Origin: Terriglobus aquaticus
GTDB taxonomy: Bacteria; Acidobacteriota; Terriglobia; Terriglobales; Acidobacteriaceae
Direction: 5' to 3'
Length of the DNA stretch: 64,000 nt
Assembly: GCF_025685415.1 (NCBI RefSeq)
Contig: NZ_JAGSYB010000001.1
Coordinates: forward strand, 2,418,001 to 2,482,000
Below the pieces are notes generated by a model, which saw only the letters and a program-made list of their open reading frames with translations, searched no databases and was not told where the DNA came from. Shown piece by piece: positions 38,006 to 45,505 of the stretch. Within the stretch, counting starts at the first letter, position 1. Each line of letters starts with the position of its first letter. A program made the position numbers and the translations under genes.

Positions 38006-39766
38006 GTGCCGCTCACGGCCAAACACGAGAGCACCATCATTGCCCTGCGCCGCACAGCATGCGCAGCCGCCGCGCTCGCGCTTGTATTGCTTCTCCTGTT
38101 CGTAAACAGCGGTGCACACCCCCCATCGGTCCGCGCCGCTGCGCAGCCTGCGCCCACTCTTGCCGACCCTGATCGCGCCTGCGCCGGTTGCCACGCCGCC
38201 ATCTATCAAACCTACGAACGAACCAATATGGCGCGCGGCAGCGGTCTGGCAACGGAGGCGCTCAAGCCAGGCAGCTTTGCATCGCAAAGCTCTGGTGCAA
38301 CCTATCGAGTCCAGTCCCGGAACGGAACCGCAACCCTGACCAGCCGTCGCGAAGACGAGCGCGCCCCACTCGACGACACCGAAACGCTCGCCTACTTCAT
38401 TGGTTCCGGCCTGCACGCGCGAACGTATCTGTTCGCGCGCAACTTGCCGGACTCCGACGACCTGCTCTGGTACGAAGCTCCGATCAACTGGTACACGCGC
38501 CGCGCCGGTTACGCGATGACGCCGGCGTTCGAGCACGCGCAAACGGCCCCACTCGCCCTGCCCACCGATCCCAATTGCCTGCACTGCCACACCACTGGCG
38601 TAGCCGACACGATCGACAACTCCACCAACCGCTTCCACGGTGCGCCGTTCCGCCAGGGTGGCGTTGGCTGTTCCGCGTGCCACGGCGACACGAGCGCGCA
38701 TCTTGCCAGCGGCGGGAAGACTCCGGTCCTGCATCTGGCGACCCTTACGCCTAAAAAGCAGGACAGCGTCTGCCTGCAATGCCATCTGGAAGGCGACGCC
38801 GTGGTGCAGCGCACCGGCCGTTCGCTCGCGCGCTTCCAGCCCGGAGAAGACCTGGACGACACGGCTATTTACTTCGTCAACGCCAGCTCGTCAAAGACCC
38901 AGGCGCGCGCCAGCAGCCAGTATGAAGCGTTGCTTCGCTCTGCGTGCCGCCGCGGCGCTGGCGAGCGCCTCACCTGCGTTACGTGCCACGATCCGCATGC
39001 GGAGCCCGCGCCCGAGCAGCGCGTCGCGTTCTACCGCGGCAAGTGCCTGCAGTGCCATACCGAGTCCGCCAGCTTTCATCCGGCAGCGCACCATCCTGAG
39101 CAGCCGGATTGCGCACAGTGCCACATGCCATCGCGAGCCACCTCTGACATCGCGCACGAGCAAAACGTTGACCACAACATCCAGGCGAGGCCAGCAAGTG
39201 GGGCGGCACCAACGCTAGCGTTGCGGGATGCCTTTCACTTCGCCTCCGCGGTCGATCTCGTTCCCGTTGGCGACGCCAAACCAACCGACCGTGAGACGGG
39301 TCTCGCGTATGCGCAGTTCGCGGAGAAAGGCGATCGCGAGAGCCACAGCCGCGCGTTGGCTCTGCTCACCGGAGTTGAGGTGAGCGGTCACGCAGATGCC
39401 GTGGTGCATCAGCAGCTTGGCTACCTCTTACAACTCGCGGGCCAGAGCGAAGCAGCGCAGAAGGAGTACGTTGCAGCGCTCGCGGCGCGTCCGCACGATG
39501 CGACTTCAGAGAGCAATCTTGCTGTTCTGGACGCGCAGAATGGGAATGTAGCGGAAGCGAAACGCTTGTTGAGTGACGTGGCCGCCACGGCACCGGACCG
39601 CACTGCAGCTCTGTTGAATCTGGCCATGTTGCAATGCCGGACGAACGATCCCGGCGCTGCCAAGAAGACCCTGCAGCGAGCGCTGATGTACCAGCCGGAC
39701 AGTTTTGAGGCGCGACTCTTTCTGGAGAACGGCGACTACGGCGGCATGCACTGCAAGGTGTTCTAG
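38006..39766 (+). CDS. Secreted heptaheme cytochrome c with C-terminal TPR domain
   Basis: 586 residues from a GTG at 38006. One hydrophobic export segment (residues ~18-35). Seven CXXCH heme sites are visible: CAGCH (59-63), CLHCH, CSACH, CLQCH, CVTCH, CLQCH and CAQCH, in an N-terminal ~390-residue region. It then ends with three or more TPR-like repeats (HQQLGYLLQLAGQSEAAQKEYVAALAARPHD ...). Multiheme cytochromes carry electrons across the periplasm or outer membrane; the fusion to TPRs suggests assembly with a partner. Co-transcribed with the TPR gene and facing the CRTAC1 gene. Confidence 0.9.
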   Translation: MPLTAKHESTIIALRRTACAAAALALVLLLLFVNSGAHPPSVRAAAQPAPTLADPDRACAGCHAAIYQTYERTNMARGSGLATEALKPGSFASQSSGATYRVQSRNGTATLTSRREDERAPLDDTETLAYFIGSGLHARTYLFARNLPDSDDLLWYEAPINWYTRRAGYAMTPAFEHAQTAPLALPTDPNCLHCHTTGVADTIDNSTNRFHGAPFRQGGVGCSACHGDTSAHLASGGKTPVLHLATLTPKKQDSVCLQCHLEGDAVVQRTGRSLARFQPGEDLDDTAIYFVNASSSKTQARASSQYEALLRSACRRGAGERLTCVTCHDPHAEPAPEQRVAFYRGKCLQCHTESASFHPAAHHPEQPDCAQCHMPSRATSDIAHEQNVDHNIQARPASGAAPTLALRDAFHFASAVDLVPVGDAKPTDRETGLAYAQFAEKGDRESHSRALALLTGVEVSGHADAVVHQQLGYLLQLAGQSEAAQKEYVAALAARPHDATSESNLAVLDAQNGNVAEAKRLLSDVAATAPDRTAALLNLAMLQCRTNDPGAAKKTLQRALMYQPDSFEARLFLENGDYGGMHCKVF

Positions 39767-39837
39767 AGCGAAGCGGTGAGCACCTGCCGAGCTCGTAGAG
39801 GTCGATCCAGATCCGCTCGCAAGCTCAGCACAGCGAA

Positions 39838-41577
39838 TCAGTGCAGGACAGCCTTGCCGCTGCCCTCACGTAGTTCGCGGATGCCATCCACTGCGGGATC
39901 GGCAAACGTCTCGCTTTCACCGTTGGGCCAGCGCACCAGGACGCTCTCGATGCGGTTGTGCGAGCCAAGACCAAAATGCAACCGCAGGTCGCTGGAGCTG
40001 CTGTAGCTCGATCCGCTGCGCACCTCATCGACCCAGGTCCGGTCGCTCGCACGAACCGTCACGCGCGCGCCAATCGCATCGCGATTGCTGCGTGTGCCAA
40101 CCAGATGCAGGCCAAGCCAGTGATTCGGATTGGCGGCACGATTGACCAGCAGCATCGGCACATCGTCCAGATTGTTCACCACCGCAGACACGCGGCCATC
40201 GTTCCACAGATCGGCGATCGCCAGGCCGCGACCACTCAGCGGCTCTAGCAATCCCGGACCCGATTCTTTCGAAAGATCTTTGAACTTCGCGTCGCCGGCG
40301 TTCCAGTACAGAAAGCGCGGCTCGCGGAATGCAGACCCCAGCTTTGCCGAATCCACTTCGGGATACACGTGTCCGTTCACGATCAGCAAGTCCGGGCGCC
40401 CATCGTTATCCACGTCCACAAACATCGCGCCCCATCCGAGCGCGTCCGTGTTGATGGCGAGGCCAGCCGTGCGGGTCACGTCCGAATAGGTGCCATCGCC
40501 ATTGCTGCGGTACAGCGTTGACGTGTCGTCAGAGAAATTTGTCTTGAACAAGTCGATGTGACCATCGCCGTCGAAGTCGGCCGCAGTGGATCCCATGCCG
40601 GCCTGCTCGCGGCCGTCTTCGTTGAAGGCCACGCCCACGTTCGAGCCTTCGTCGCTGAACGTCCCGTCGTGACGATTGCGGTAGAGGATGGAAGGCGTAG
40701 AATCGCATGCCACGTAGATGTCTGGCCAGCCGTCCTCGTCGTAGTCGAGGGTTGTGACGGAGAAGCAGTAGTGGCCGTCTGTCTTCGTGATGCCGCTCTT
40801 TGCGCTCACATTGCTGAAATGCATGCGGCCGTCTTTACCTGTGCCGTCATTGTGAAACAGCGTATTGGACGCGCTGGGCAGGCCGCGTGGGCCGCACATC
40901 ACGGGCGTTCCCTTCCAGATGCAGCCGGCTTCGTCTCCCGGCTTCGGCACGGTGGCCAGGTCGAAGTGAACATAATTCGCGACTATCACATCCAGGCGCC
41001 CGTCGCGGTCGTAATCGACAAAGGCACAGCCGGTGCCCCATTCCTTGCCGCTGCCGGCAACCCCGGTCTGCTCGGCGACTTCGGTGAAGTGGCTTCCACC
41101 GTCGTTGTGGAAGAGGCGGTTCTTGCCATATGCAGTTACGAAGATGTCGTCGAAGCCGTCGTTGTCGTAATCGCCCACGCACGCGCCCTGGCCCCAACCG
41201 CTGGACACGAGGCCGACTTTGGCGGTCACGTCGGTAAAGGTGCCGTCGTGATTGTTGTGGAACAGATGATTGCTCGGCGCGCTCGCGCCGCTGCCGTTCA
41301 GTTCCGCGCCATTGACCAGAAAGATGTCCTGCCAACCGTCACGGTCGTAATCGAGAATGGCAACGCCGGACCCGGTGGATTCGACAATGTACTTCTTGTG
41401 CGTCGGGCTGCCATTCACGTTGCGCACGGTTAGGCCGGCGCTTCTCGCAACATCGACAAACCATGCCGGCGAGGGATGTTCCGCGCCGGCCGGGTATGGC
41501 GGCACCTTCGCCTGCTGCGACCACACAACGGGCGAGGCGAGAAGCAGCAGGAATAGTGTGGTGACAACGCGCAGCAT
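39838..41577 (-). CDS. CRTAC1-family secreted FG-GAP / ASPIC-UnbV protein
   Basis: 579 residues from an ATG at 41577 with signal peptide (ending ASPVVWSQ). It has repeated FG-GAP/VCBS units with calcium-type DYDxDGxxD loops (DYDRDGWQDIFLVNG, DYDNDGFDDIFVTA, DYDRDGRLDVIVAN, DVDNDGRPDLLIVNG) forming a beta-propeller, then a C-terminal ASPIC/UnbV domain (GARVTVRASDRTWVDEVRSGSSYSSSSD, LGSHNRIESVLVRWPNGESETF). Exported, function unproven. It converges on the TPR/heptaheme pair, with 71 bp between stops. Confidence 0.92.
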   Translation of the reverse strand: MLRVVTTLFLLLLASPVVWSQQAKVPPYPAGAEHPSPAWFVDVARSAGLTVRNVNGSPTHKKYIVESTGSGVAILDYDRDGWQDIFLVNGAELNGSGASAPSNHLFHNNHDGTFTDVTAKVGLVSSGWGQGACVGDYDNDGFDDIFVTAYGKNRLFHNDGGSHFTEVAEQTGVAGSGKEWGTGCAFVDYDRDGRLDVIVANYVHFDLATVPKPGDEAGCIWKGTPVMCGPRGLPSASNTLFHNDGTGKDGRMHFSNVSAKSGITKTDGHYCFSVTTLDYDEDGWPDIYVACDSTPSILYRNRHDGTFSDEGSNVGVAFNEDGREQAGMGSTAADFDGDGHIDLFKTNFSDDTSTLYRSNGDGTYSDVTRTAGLAINTDALGWGAMFVDVDNDGRPDLLIVNGHVYPEVDSAKLGSAFREPRFLYWNAGDAKFKDLSKESGPGLLEPLSGRGLAIADLWNDGRVSAVVNNLDDVPMLLVNRAANPNHWLGLHLVGTRSNRDAIGARVTVRASDRTWVDEVRSGSSYSSSSDLRLHFGLGSHNRIESVLVRWPNGESETFADPAVDGIRELREGSGKAVLH

Positions 41578-41632
41578 GGTCGAGGTGTGTCGCAAGAAAA
41601 ACGATACAGGCACCGGGGCTTCTTGCGCTGCG

Positions 41633-42145
41633 TCAGGCTTGATCGGCGGATGCTGCTTGCTCGTTCCGAAGCATCGCGGCGACCTTGGCGCGGCGGATGC
41701 GCTCCCGCAACGCCGCAGTCGCGACGCGATGGCATCGCAGGCAAAGCGTGCGGATGTTGGACAGGTCGCACTCGCCGCCGCCCTCCGCCACCGGCACGAT
41801 GTGATCGGCATCCCACAGACTTTTGCGCAGTCTGGTCCTTAGGCCCCAGTGCGCCATCTGCTGCAGGCGGCTGCTGCCGCGCGAACGGCGCAGGCGGCGC
41901 AGTTCGAAATTCGTGTCGCAACCGCAGGCGCTGCACATGCCCTTGTCGCGCTCGTACACCTGCTCGCGTAAGTACCGTGGCTGTGTGCGCAGGCGCCACT
42001 CGTGCACGCAATATGCCGAGCAGAAGGTGAAGCGGCGCGGTGGAACCTCAAGGTTGCACCAGCGGCACAGGCCGCGGCCGTTCGCGCCGCGCGGAACGCT
42101 GTTGCGTGGAACCCAGCCGCCAGGCATGGTGCGTGCGGTGCTCAT
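41633..42145 (-). CDS. HNH endonuclease family protein
   Basis: 170 residues from an ATG at 42145 (AGGGAAGAGG upstream). Two Cys pairs in the N-terminal half (CRWC; CSAYC), a third CSACG, then the HNH core DADHIVPVAEGGGECDLSNIRTLCLRCHRV. A metal-dependent nuclease; no immunity gene, restriction methylase or phage gene is next to it, so its role is unknown. The basic N-terminal zinc clusters are typical of small genomic HNH proteins. Confidence 0.85.
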   Translation of the reverse strand: MSTARTMPGGWVPRNSVPRGANGRGLCRWCNLEVPPRRFTFCSAYCVHEWRLRTQPRYLREQVYERDKGMCSACGCDTNFELRRLRRSRGSSRLQQMAHWGLRTRLRKSLWDADHIVPVAEGGGECDLSNIRTLCLRCHRVATAALRERIRRAKVAAMLRNEQAASADQA

Positions 42146-42175
42146 CCTCTTCCCTTGTAGTGCAAACGGCAGCGC

Positions 42176-42216
42176 AAGCAACAGTCGCGCGGGAGATTCC
42201 CGCGCGACTGTTGCTT
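42176..42216 (-). terminator. Very long perfect hairpin
   Basis: Arms of 19 bp (42176-42194 and 42198-42216) around a GAT loop pair perfectly. It lies 34 bp after the ene-reductase stop and 31 bp before the HNH start, on the same strand. It likely ends the ene-reductase transcript, though no T run follows. Confidence 0.7.
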
Positions 42217-42249
42217 ACGATTGCGATGCTTCGCTGCGTGTGCAGCCTG

Positions 42250-43308
42250 CTAAGCCGTGAGCGCGGGATAGTCGATGTAGCCTGCAGCCTCGTGCGAGTA
42301 AAAGAGCTCTGGCCGCGGCGGGTTGAGCGCTGCACCCTGCCGCAGACGCGCCGGCAGATCCGGGTTTGCGATGAAGAGCTTGCCAAAGCCGACCGCGTCG
42401 GCATCGCCGTTCTGCAGAACCTCGTTCGCGGTGTCGAGCGTAAACTCTTCATTCATCACGTACACGCCGCCAAACTCCCGCTTCAACGTGGGACCCAGGC
42501 TGTCTGGACCGAGCTTTTCGCGCGCCATGATGAAAGCGATCTTGCGGCGGCCAAGCTCGCGCGCCACGTAGCCGAAGGTTTCCGGACGATTGCTGTCGCT
42601 GATGCCGTGGATGTCGCTGCGCGGTGCCAGGTGCATGCCTACGCGGCCGGCTCCGAACTCCGCAATCGCGGCATCGGTGCACTCGAGCATCAGGCGGGCT
42701 CGATTCTCCACCGATCCGCCGTACTCATCGTCGCGCTGGTTGGTGCCGGATTGCAGGAATTGGTCGAGCAGGTAGCCATTAGCTCCGTGCAGCTCCACGC
42801 CATCAAATCCTGCGGCCTTGGCATTGCGCGCGCCGCGACCAAATTGCTCCACCACCTGCTTCACTTCAGCCGTGGTCAGTGCGTGCGGTGTCTCATGATC
42901 GGTGTAGGGACGCACAAGCGTCACGTGTCCCGGCGCCGCGATCGGGCTGGGCGCAACGGGCAGCTTGCCATGTAGATACGAAGTGTGTGAGATGCGGCCC
43001 ACGTGCCAGATTTGCGCAAAGATGCGGCCGCCGGCCTGGTGCACGGCGTCGACAATGGGCTTCCAAAGCTCGACCTGCTGCTGCGACCAGATGCCCGGCA
43101 CCTGCGGATATCCGACACCCATAGGGTCAACCGGAGTGCCTTCTGAGATGATCAGGCCGGCGGAGGCGCGTTCCGAATAGTACTGTGCCGCAAGCTCCGG
43201 ACGCGGCAGGTTATCCACGGTGCCCCGCAGCCGGGTGAGCGGAGCCATGAAGATGCGGTTCGGCAGGTCGAGGTCGCCGACGCGAATGGGATCAAACAGG
43301 GTGGGCAC
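42250..43308 (-). CDS. Old-yellow-enzyme-type ene-reductase (NemA-like)
   Basis: 352 residues, FMN TIM barrel. N-terminal LPNRIFMAPLTRLR, EGTPVDPMGVGYP, the catalytic stretch GFDGVELHGANGYLLDQFLQSGTNQRDDEYGGSVENRAR, and C-terminal GFGKLFIANPDLP. Members reduce activated alkenes, nitrate esters or N-ethylmaleimide using NADPH. The hydride/proton residues sit in the HGANGYL block. Solitary gene downstream of the LOG-family gene. Confidence 0.94.
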   Translation of the reverse strand: MPTLFDPIRVGDLDLPNRIFMAPLTRLRGTVDNLPRPELAAQYYSERASAGLIISEGTPVDPMGVGYPQVPGIWSQQQVELWKPIVDAVHQAGGRIFAQIWHVGRISHTSYLHGKLPVAPSPIAAPGHVTLVRPYTDHETPHALTTAEVKQVVEQFGRGARNAKAAGFDGVELHGANGYLLDQFLQSGTNQRDDEYGGSVENRARLMLECTDAAIAEFGAGRVGMHLAPRSDIHGISDSNRPETFGYVARELGRRKIAFIMAREKLGPDSLGPTLKREFGGVYVMNEEFTLDTANEVLQNGDADAVGFGKLFIANPDLPARLRQGAALNPPRPELFYSHEAAGYIDYPALTA

Positions 43309-43345
43309 AGCTACAAAGCCTCCAGTCCGTTGTGGACTAGCAGGT

Positions 43346-43999
43346 TTAGATGTCCGCAGTCGCCTCCGGTCGCAGCGGTGTCGCGGCTTCGCCTGCGTTG
43401 ACGTGCTCTGTCAGCAGGTCGAGCGCGTTCTCCACCGTTTCGGCCAGCAACAGGTTCGCGCGTGCCGCGGGGCGAAGCACACCTTCGGAAACGCAGGTGT
43501 CCAGAAACGCGATCAGGCCGTCGTAGAAGCCGCTGACATTCAGAAGGCAAACCGGCTTGGTGTGCAGGCGAATCGATTGCCATGTGAGCACTTCGAACAT
43601 CTCTTCAAACGTTCCGTAGCCGCCCGGCAGGACCAGGAACGCGTCGGATCTCTCCGCCATGAGTGCCTTGCGCGTGTGCATCGTGTCCACCACGTGCAGC
43701 TCAGTCAAACCTTCGTTTGAAAGTTCTCGATCCACCAGAACATGCGGGATCACGCCGATGACTTTGCCGCCGTGCTGCATGGTGCTGTCAGCCACGGCAC
43801 CCATGAGGCCAACGCGTGCACCGCCGTACACCAGGCCGATGTTTCGCTTTGCCAGTGCCTGTCCTAACAGACGTGCGGCATCGCCGAACTCGGGTCGTGC
43901 GCCCATGGCCGACGAGCAAAAGACGCAAAGTGTGTGCGAAGAGGCATGGCACCAGCATAGCGGGTGACCATTACGACTTCGAGAGACAACGGGGAAAAT
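43346..43999 (-). CDS. LOG-family (TIGR00730-like) protein with unresolved start
   Basis: The conserved LOG core reads HTLCVFCSSAMGARPEFGDAARLLG ... GLVYGGARVGLMG ... and the PGGYGTFEEMFE signature, with a normal length of ~195 residues from HTLC. LOG proteins cleave cytokinin nucleotides or related nucleoside monophosphates. No ATG, GTG or TTG lies in frame just before the core; the frame runs back through a terminator-like hairpin (44008-44038) to a GTG at 44080. Candidate starts: an ATT at 43999, or the ATGs at about 43943-43968 in another frame followed by a one-base shift. The coordinate given is a compromise. Confidence 0.75.
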   Translation of the reverse strand: MFPVVSRSRNGHPLCWCHASSHTLCVFCSSAMGARPEFGDAARLLGQALAKRNIGLVYGGARVGLMGAVADSTMQHGGKVIGVIPHVLVDRELSNEGLTELHVVDTMHTRKALMAERSDAFLVLPGGYGTFEEMFEVLTWQSIRLHTKPVCLLNVSGFYDGLIAFLDTCVSEGVLRPAARANLLLAETVENALDLLTEHVNAGEAATPLRPEATADI

Positions 44000-44007
44000 G
44001 AAAGATC

Positions 44008-44038
44008 GCGCAGGGCCGTCTGCATGGCGGCCCTGCGC
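44008..44038 (-). terminator. Terminator of the small secreted-protein gene
   Basis: An 11-bp stem GCGCAGGGCCG / CGGCCCTGCGC with a 9-base loop is followed on the minus strand by GATCTTTCATTTTCC. It lies 72 bp past the stop at 44110 and inside the only in-frame extension of the LOG gene. Confidence 0.75.
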
Positions 44039-44109
44039 AGCCTCAAGGAGTGGCGTTGTCGTGTACGCCAGGTTCGCCACAGGCCCGGCGCATGCCCTGC
44101 GTTCCGCGG

Positions 44110-44445
44110 TTAGCGGAACGAAACGGTATTGCCTGACAGATCACCCGTCACGTGCAGTTTCACGGTGCTGTGATCGTCGCTGAAAATGTCAGTGCCCTCT
44201 GCAATGCGAACCGGCGTTTCCGAGTTCGCGGCCAGCGTCATGGGCTGGTCGTTGATGAGGACGGTCATGGGTGACGCGGTCTTGTTGACCAGCTTGAACT
44301 TCACCATCTTGGCTTTGCTAACGGTGACAGAGGGAGCGTTGCCGCTGCTGCTGGTGCGACCGAACAGCGAGGCCGCATGAGAGGTGACGGGGACAAGGGT
44401 GGAAGCTGCCAGAGCGAGGGTGGACACAAGATTGCGGACCGACAT
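44110..44445 (-). CDS. Small secreted beta-rich protein
   Basis: 111 residues from an ATG at 44445 (GGAGAG upstream). Signal peptide to about residue 24 (VTSHAA), then a Ser/Gly linker and a short beta-sandwich-like domain (KFKLVNKTASPMTVLINDQPMTLAANSETPVRIAEG). No family is recognised. The mature part resembles periplasmic or surface binding modules in size only. Confidence 0.7.
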   Translation of the reverse strand: MSVRNLVSTLALAASTLVPVTSHAASLFGRTSSSGNAPSVTVSKAKMVKFKLVNKTASPMTVLINDQPMTLAANSETPVRIAEGTDIFSDDHSTVKLHVTGDLSGNTVSFR

Positions 44446-44686
44446 GGGATGACTCTCCGATATTGATTTTGCTGGCGAGTCCCACTGCAGTTGGCACTTC
44501 GTCGCGCACTGGGTTATACGCAGCGGTTGCAGTTTGGTTCCTTACTTTTTTCAACTTTCTTTGAGACATTTCGATGAACGTTTGACAGTGTTCGCGGACG
44601 GTCAGCGGTGTCCGGAAGTGCACACATAAATGCGGGACTCGGACCAGGAGAACAGTGCTTGAAGCCGATGCATCCAATCGGTCACT

Positions 44687-45397
44687 ATGGCTCGATCTCG
44701 TGCTTTGCATCCGTTGTTCTTGCTTGTTGCCCTTGTGCTGTTGCCGTGCGTTCGCGGCCGTGCTCAAGAGGTTTCTGCAGCGCCGGGCAAGTTCGATTAC
44801 TACCTGCTGAACCTGAGCTGGTCGCCGGAGTTCTGTCACAACGTAGAAGTGTTGCCGCTGAGTGAACGTGCAGGCAAACGGCAGCAACGCCTGCAGGATG
44901 CTGCCAGCGAGTGCGGCACGCCCCATGGCTTTGTTCTGCATGGCATGTGGCCGCAGAACTTCAGCGGAACGTGGCCAGCAAACTGCGGCACGGCACCCGG
45001 ACCGGCAAGCTACACGCCTTACCTGAAGGACACGCCGAGCTTGATACTGCTGCACCATGAGTGGACCAAGCACGGCACCTGCAGCGGGTTGGCAGCGGAC
45101 GCATTCTTCACCACCGCCGATCGCGCTTTTGAGTCGGTGAAGACGCCACCGCAGTTGCAGAACGTGACACAGACGCTGCAGTTGAAGCCCAGTGACATTC
45201 TTGATGCCTTTTACAAGGCCAACCCCGGATTTCCGCAGGGCAGCCTTGCATTGTCCTGCGGGCGCAACTACCTAACGGCTATCGAGGTATGCCTGAACAA
45301 GAACACGCTGAAGCCGATCGCCTGCCAGAACATCGCGACCTGTGGAGCGACGGTTGTAAAAGTCGCACCGGAGTCATCGCCCGCGCAGCTCCGGTAG
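44687..45397 (+). CDS. Secreted RNase T2 family ribonuclease
   Basis: 236 residues with signal peptide (to about residue 26, RGRAQ). Both active-site blocks are clear: CAS-I FVLHGMWP (H85) and CAS-II HHEWTKHGTC (H124, E125, K128, H129). Several Cys fit the family's disulfides. T2 enzymes cut RNA to 3'-phosphates via cyclic intermediates; in bacteria they are periplasmic scavengers (RNase I). Monocistronic. Confidence 0.93.
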   Translation: MARSRALHPLFLLVALVLLPCVRGRAQEVSAAPGKFDYYLLNLSWSPEFCHNVEVLPLSERAGKRQQRLQDAASECGTPHGFVLHGMWPQNFSGTWPANCGTAPGPASYTPYLKDTPSLILLHHEWTKHGTCSGLAADAFFTTADRAFESVKTPPQLQNVTQTLQLKPSDILDAFYKANPGFPQGSLALSCGRNYLTAIEVCLNKNTLKPIACQNIATCGATVVKVAPESSPAQLR

Positions 45398-45505
45398 ATT
45401 TGTGCGATTCAGTGCGCCGAAGTGCGCGGTGGGGGCCCGGCGGACTGCGGAGCAGAGGCGAAGGGGCGGCGAAACTCGTACACTAGAAGGTGAGAGTGAA
45501 TCGCC

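Noticed and set aside
41633-42145. HNH gene as part of a restriction, toxin or phage module
   Set aside because: No methyltransferase, immunity protein, integrase or phage structural gene is adjacent; neighbours are ordinary metabolic genes.
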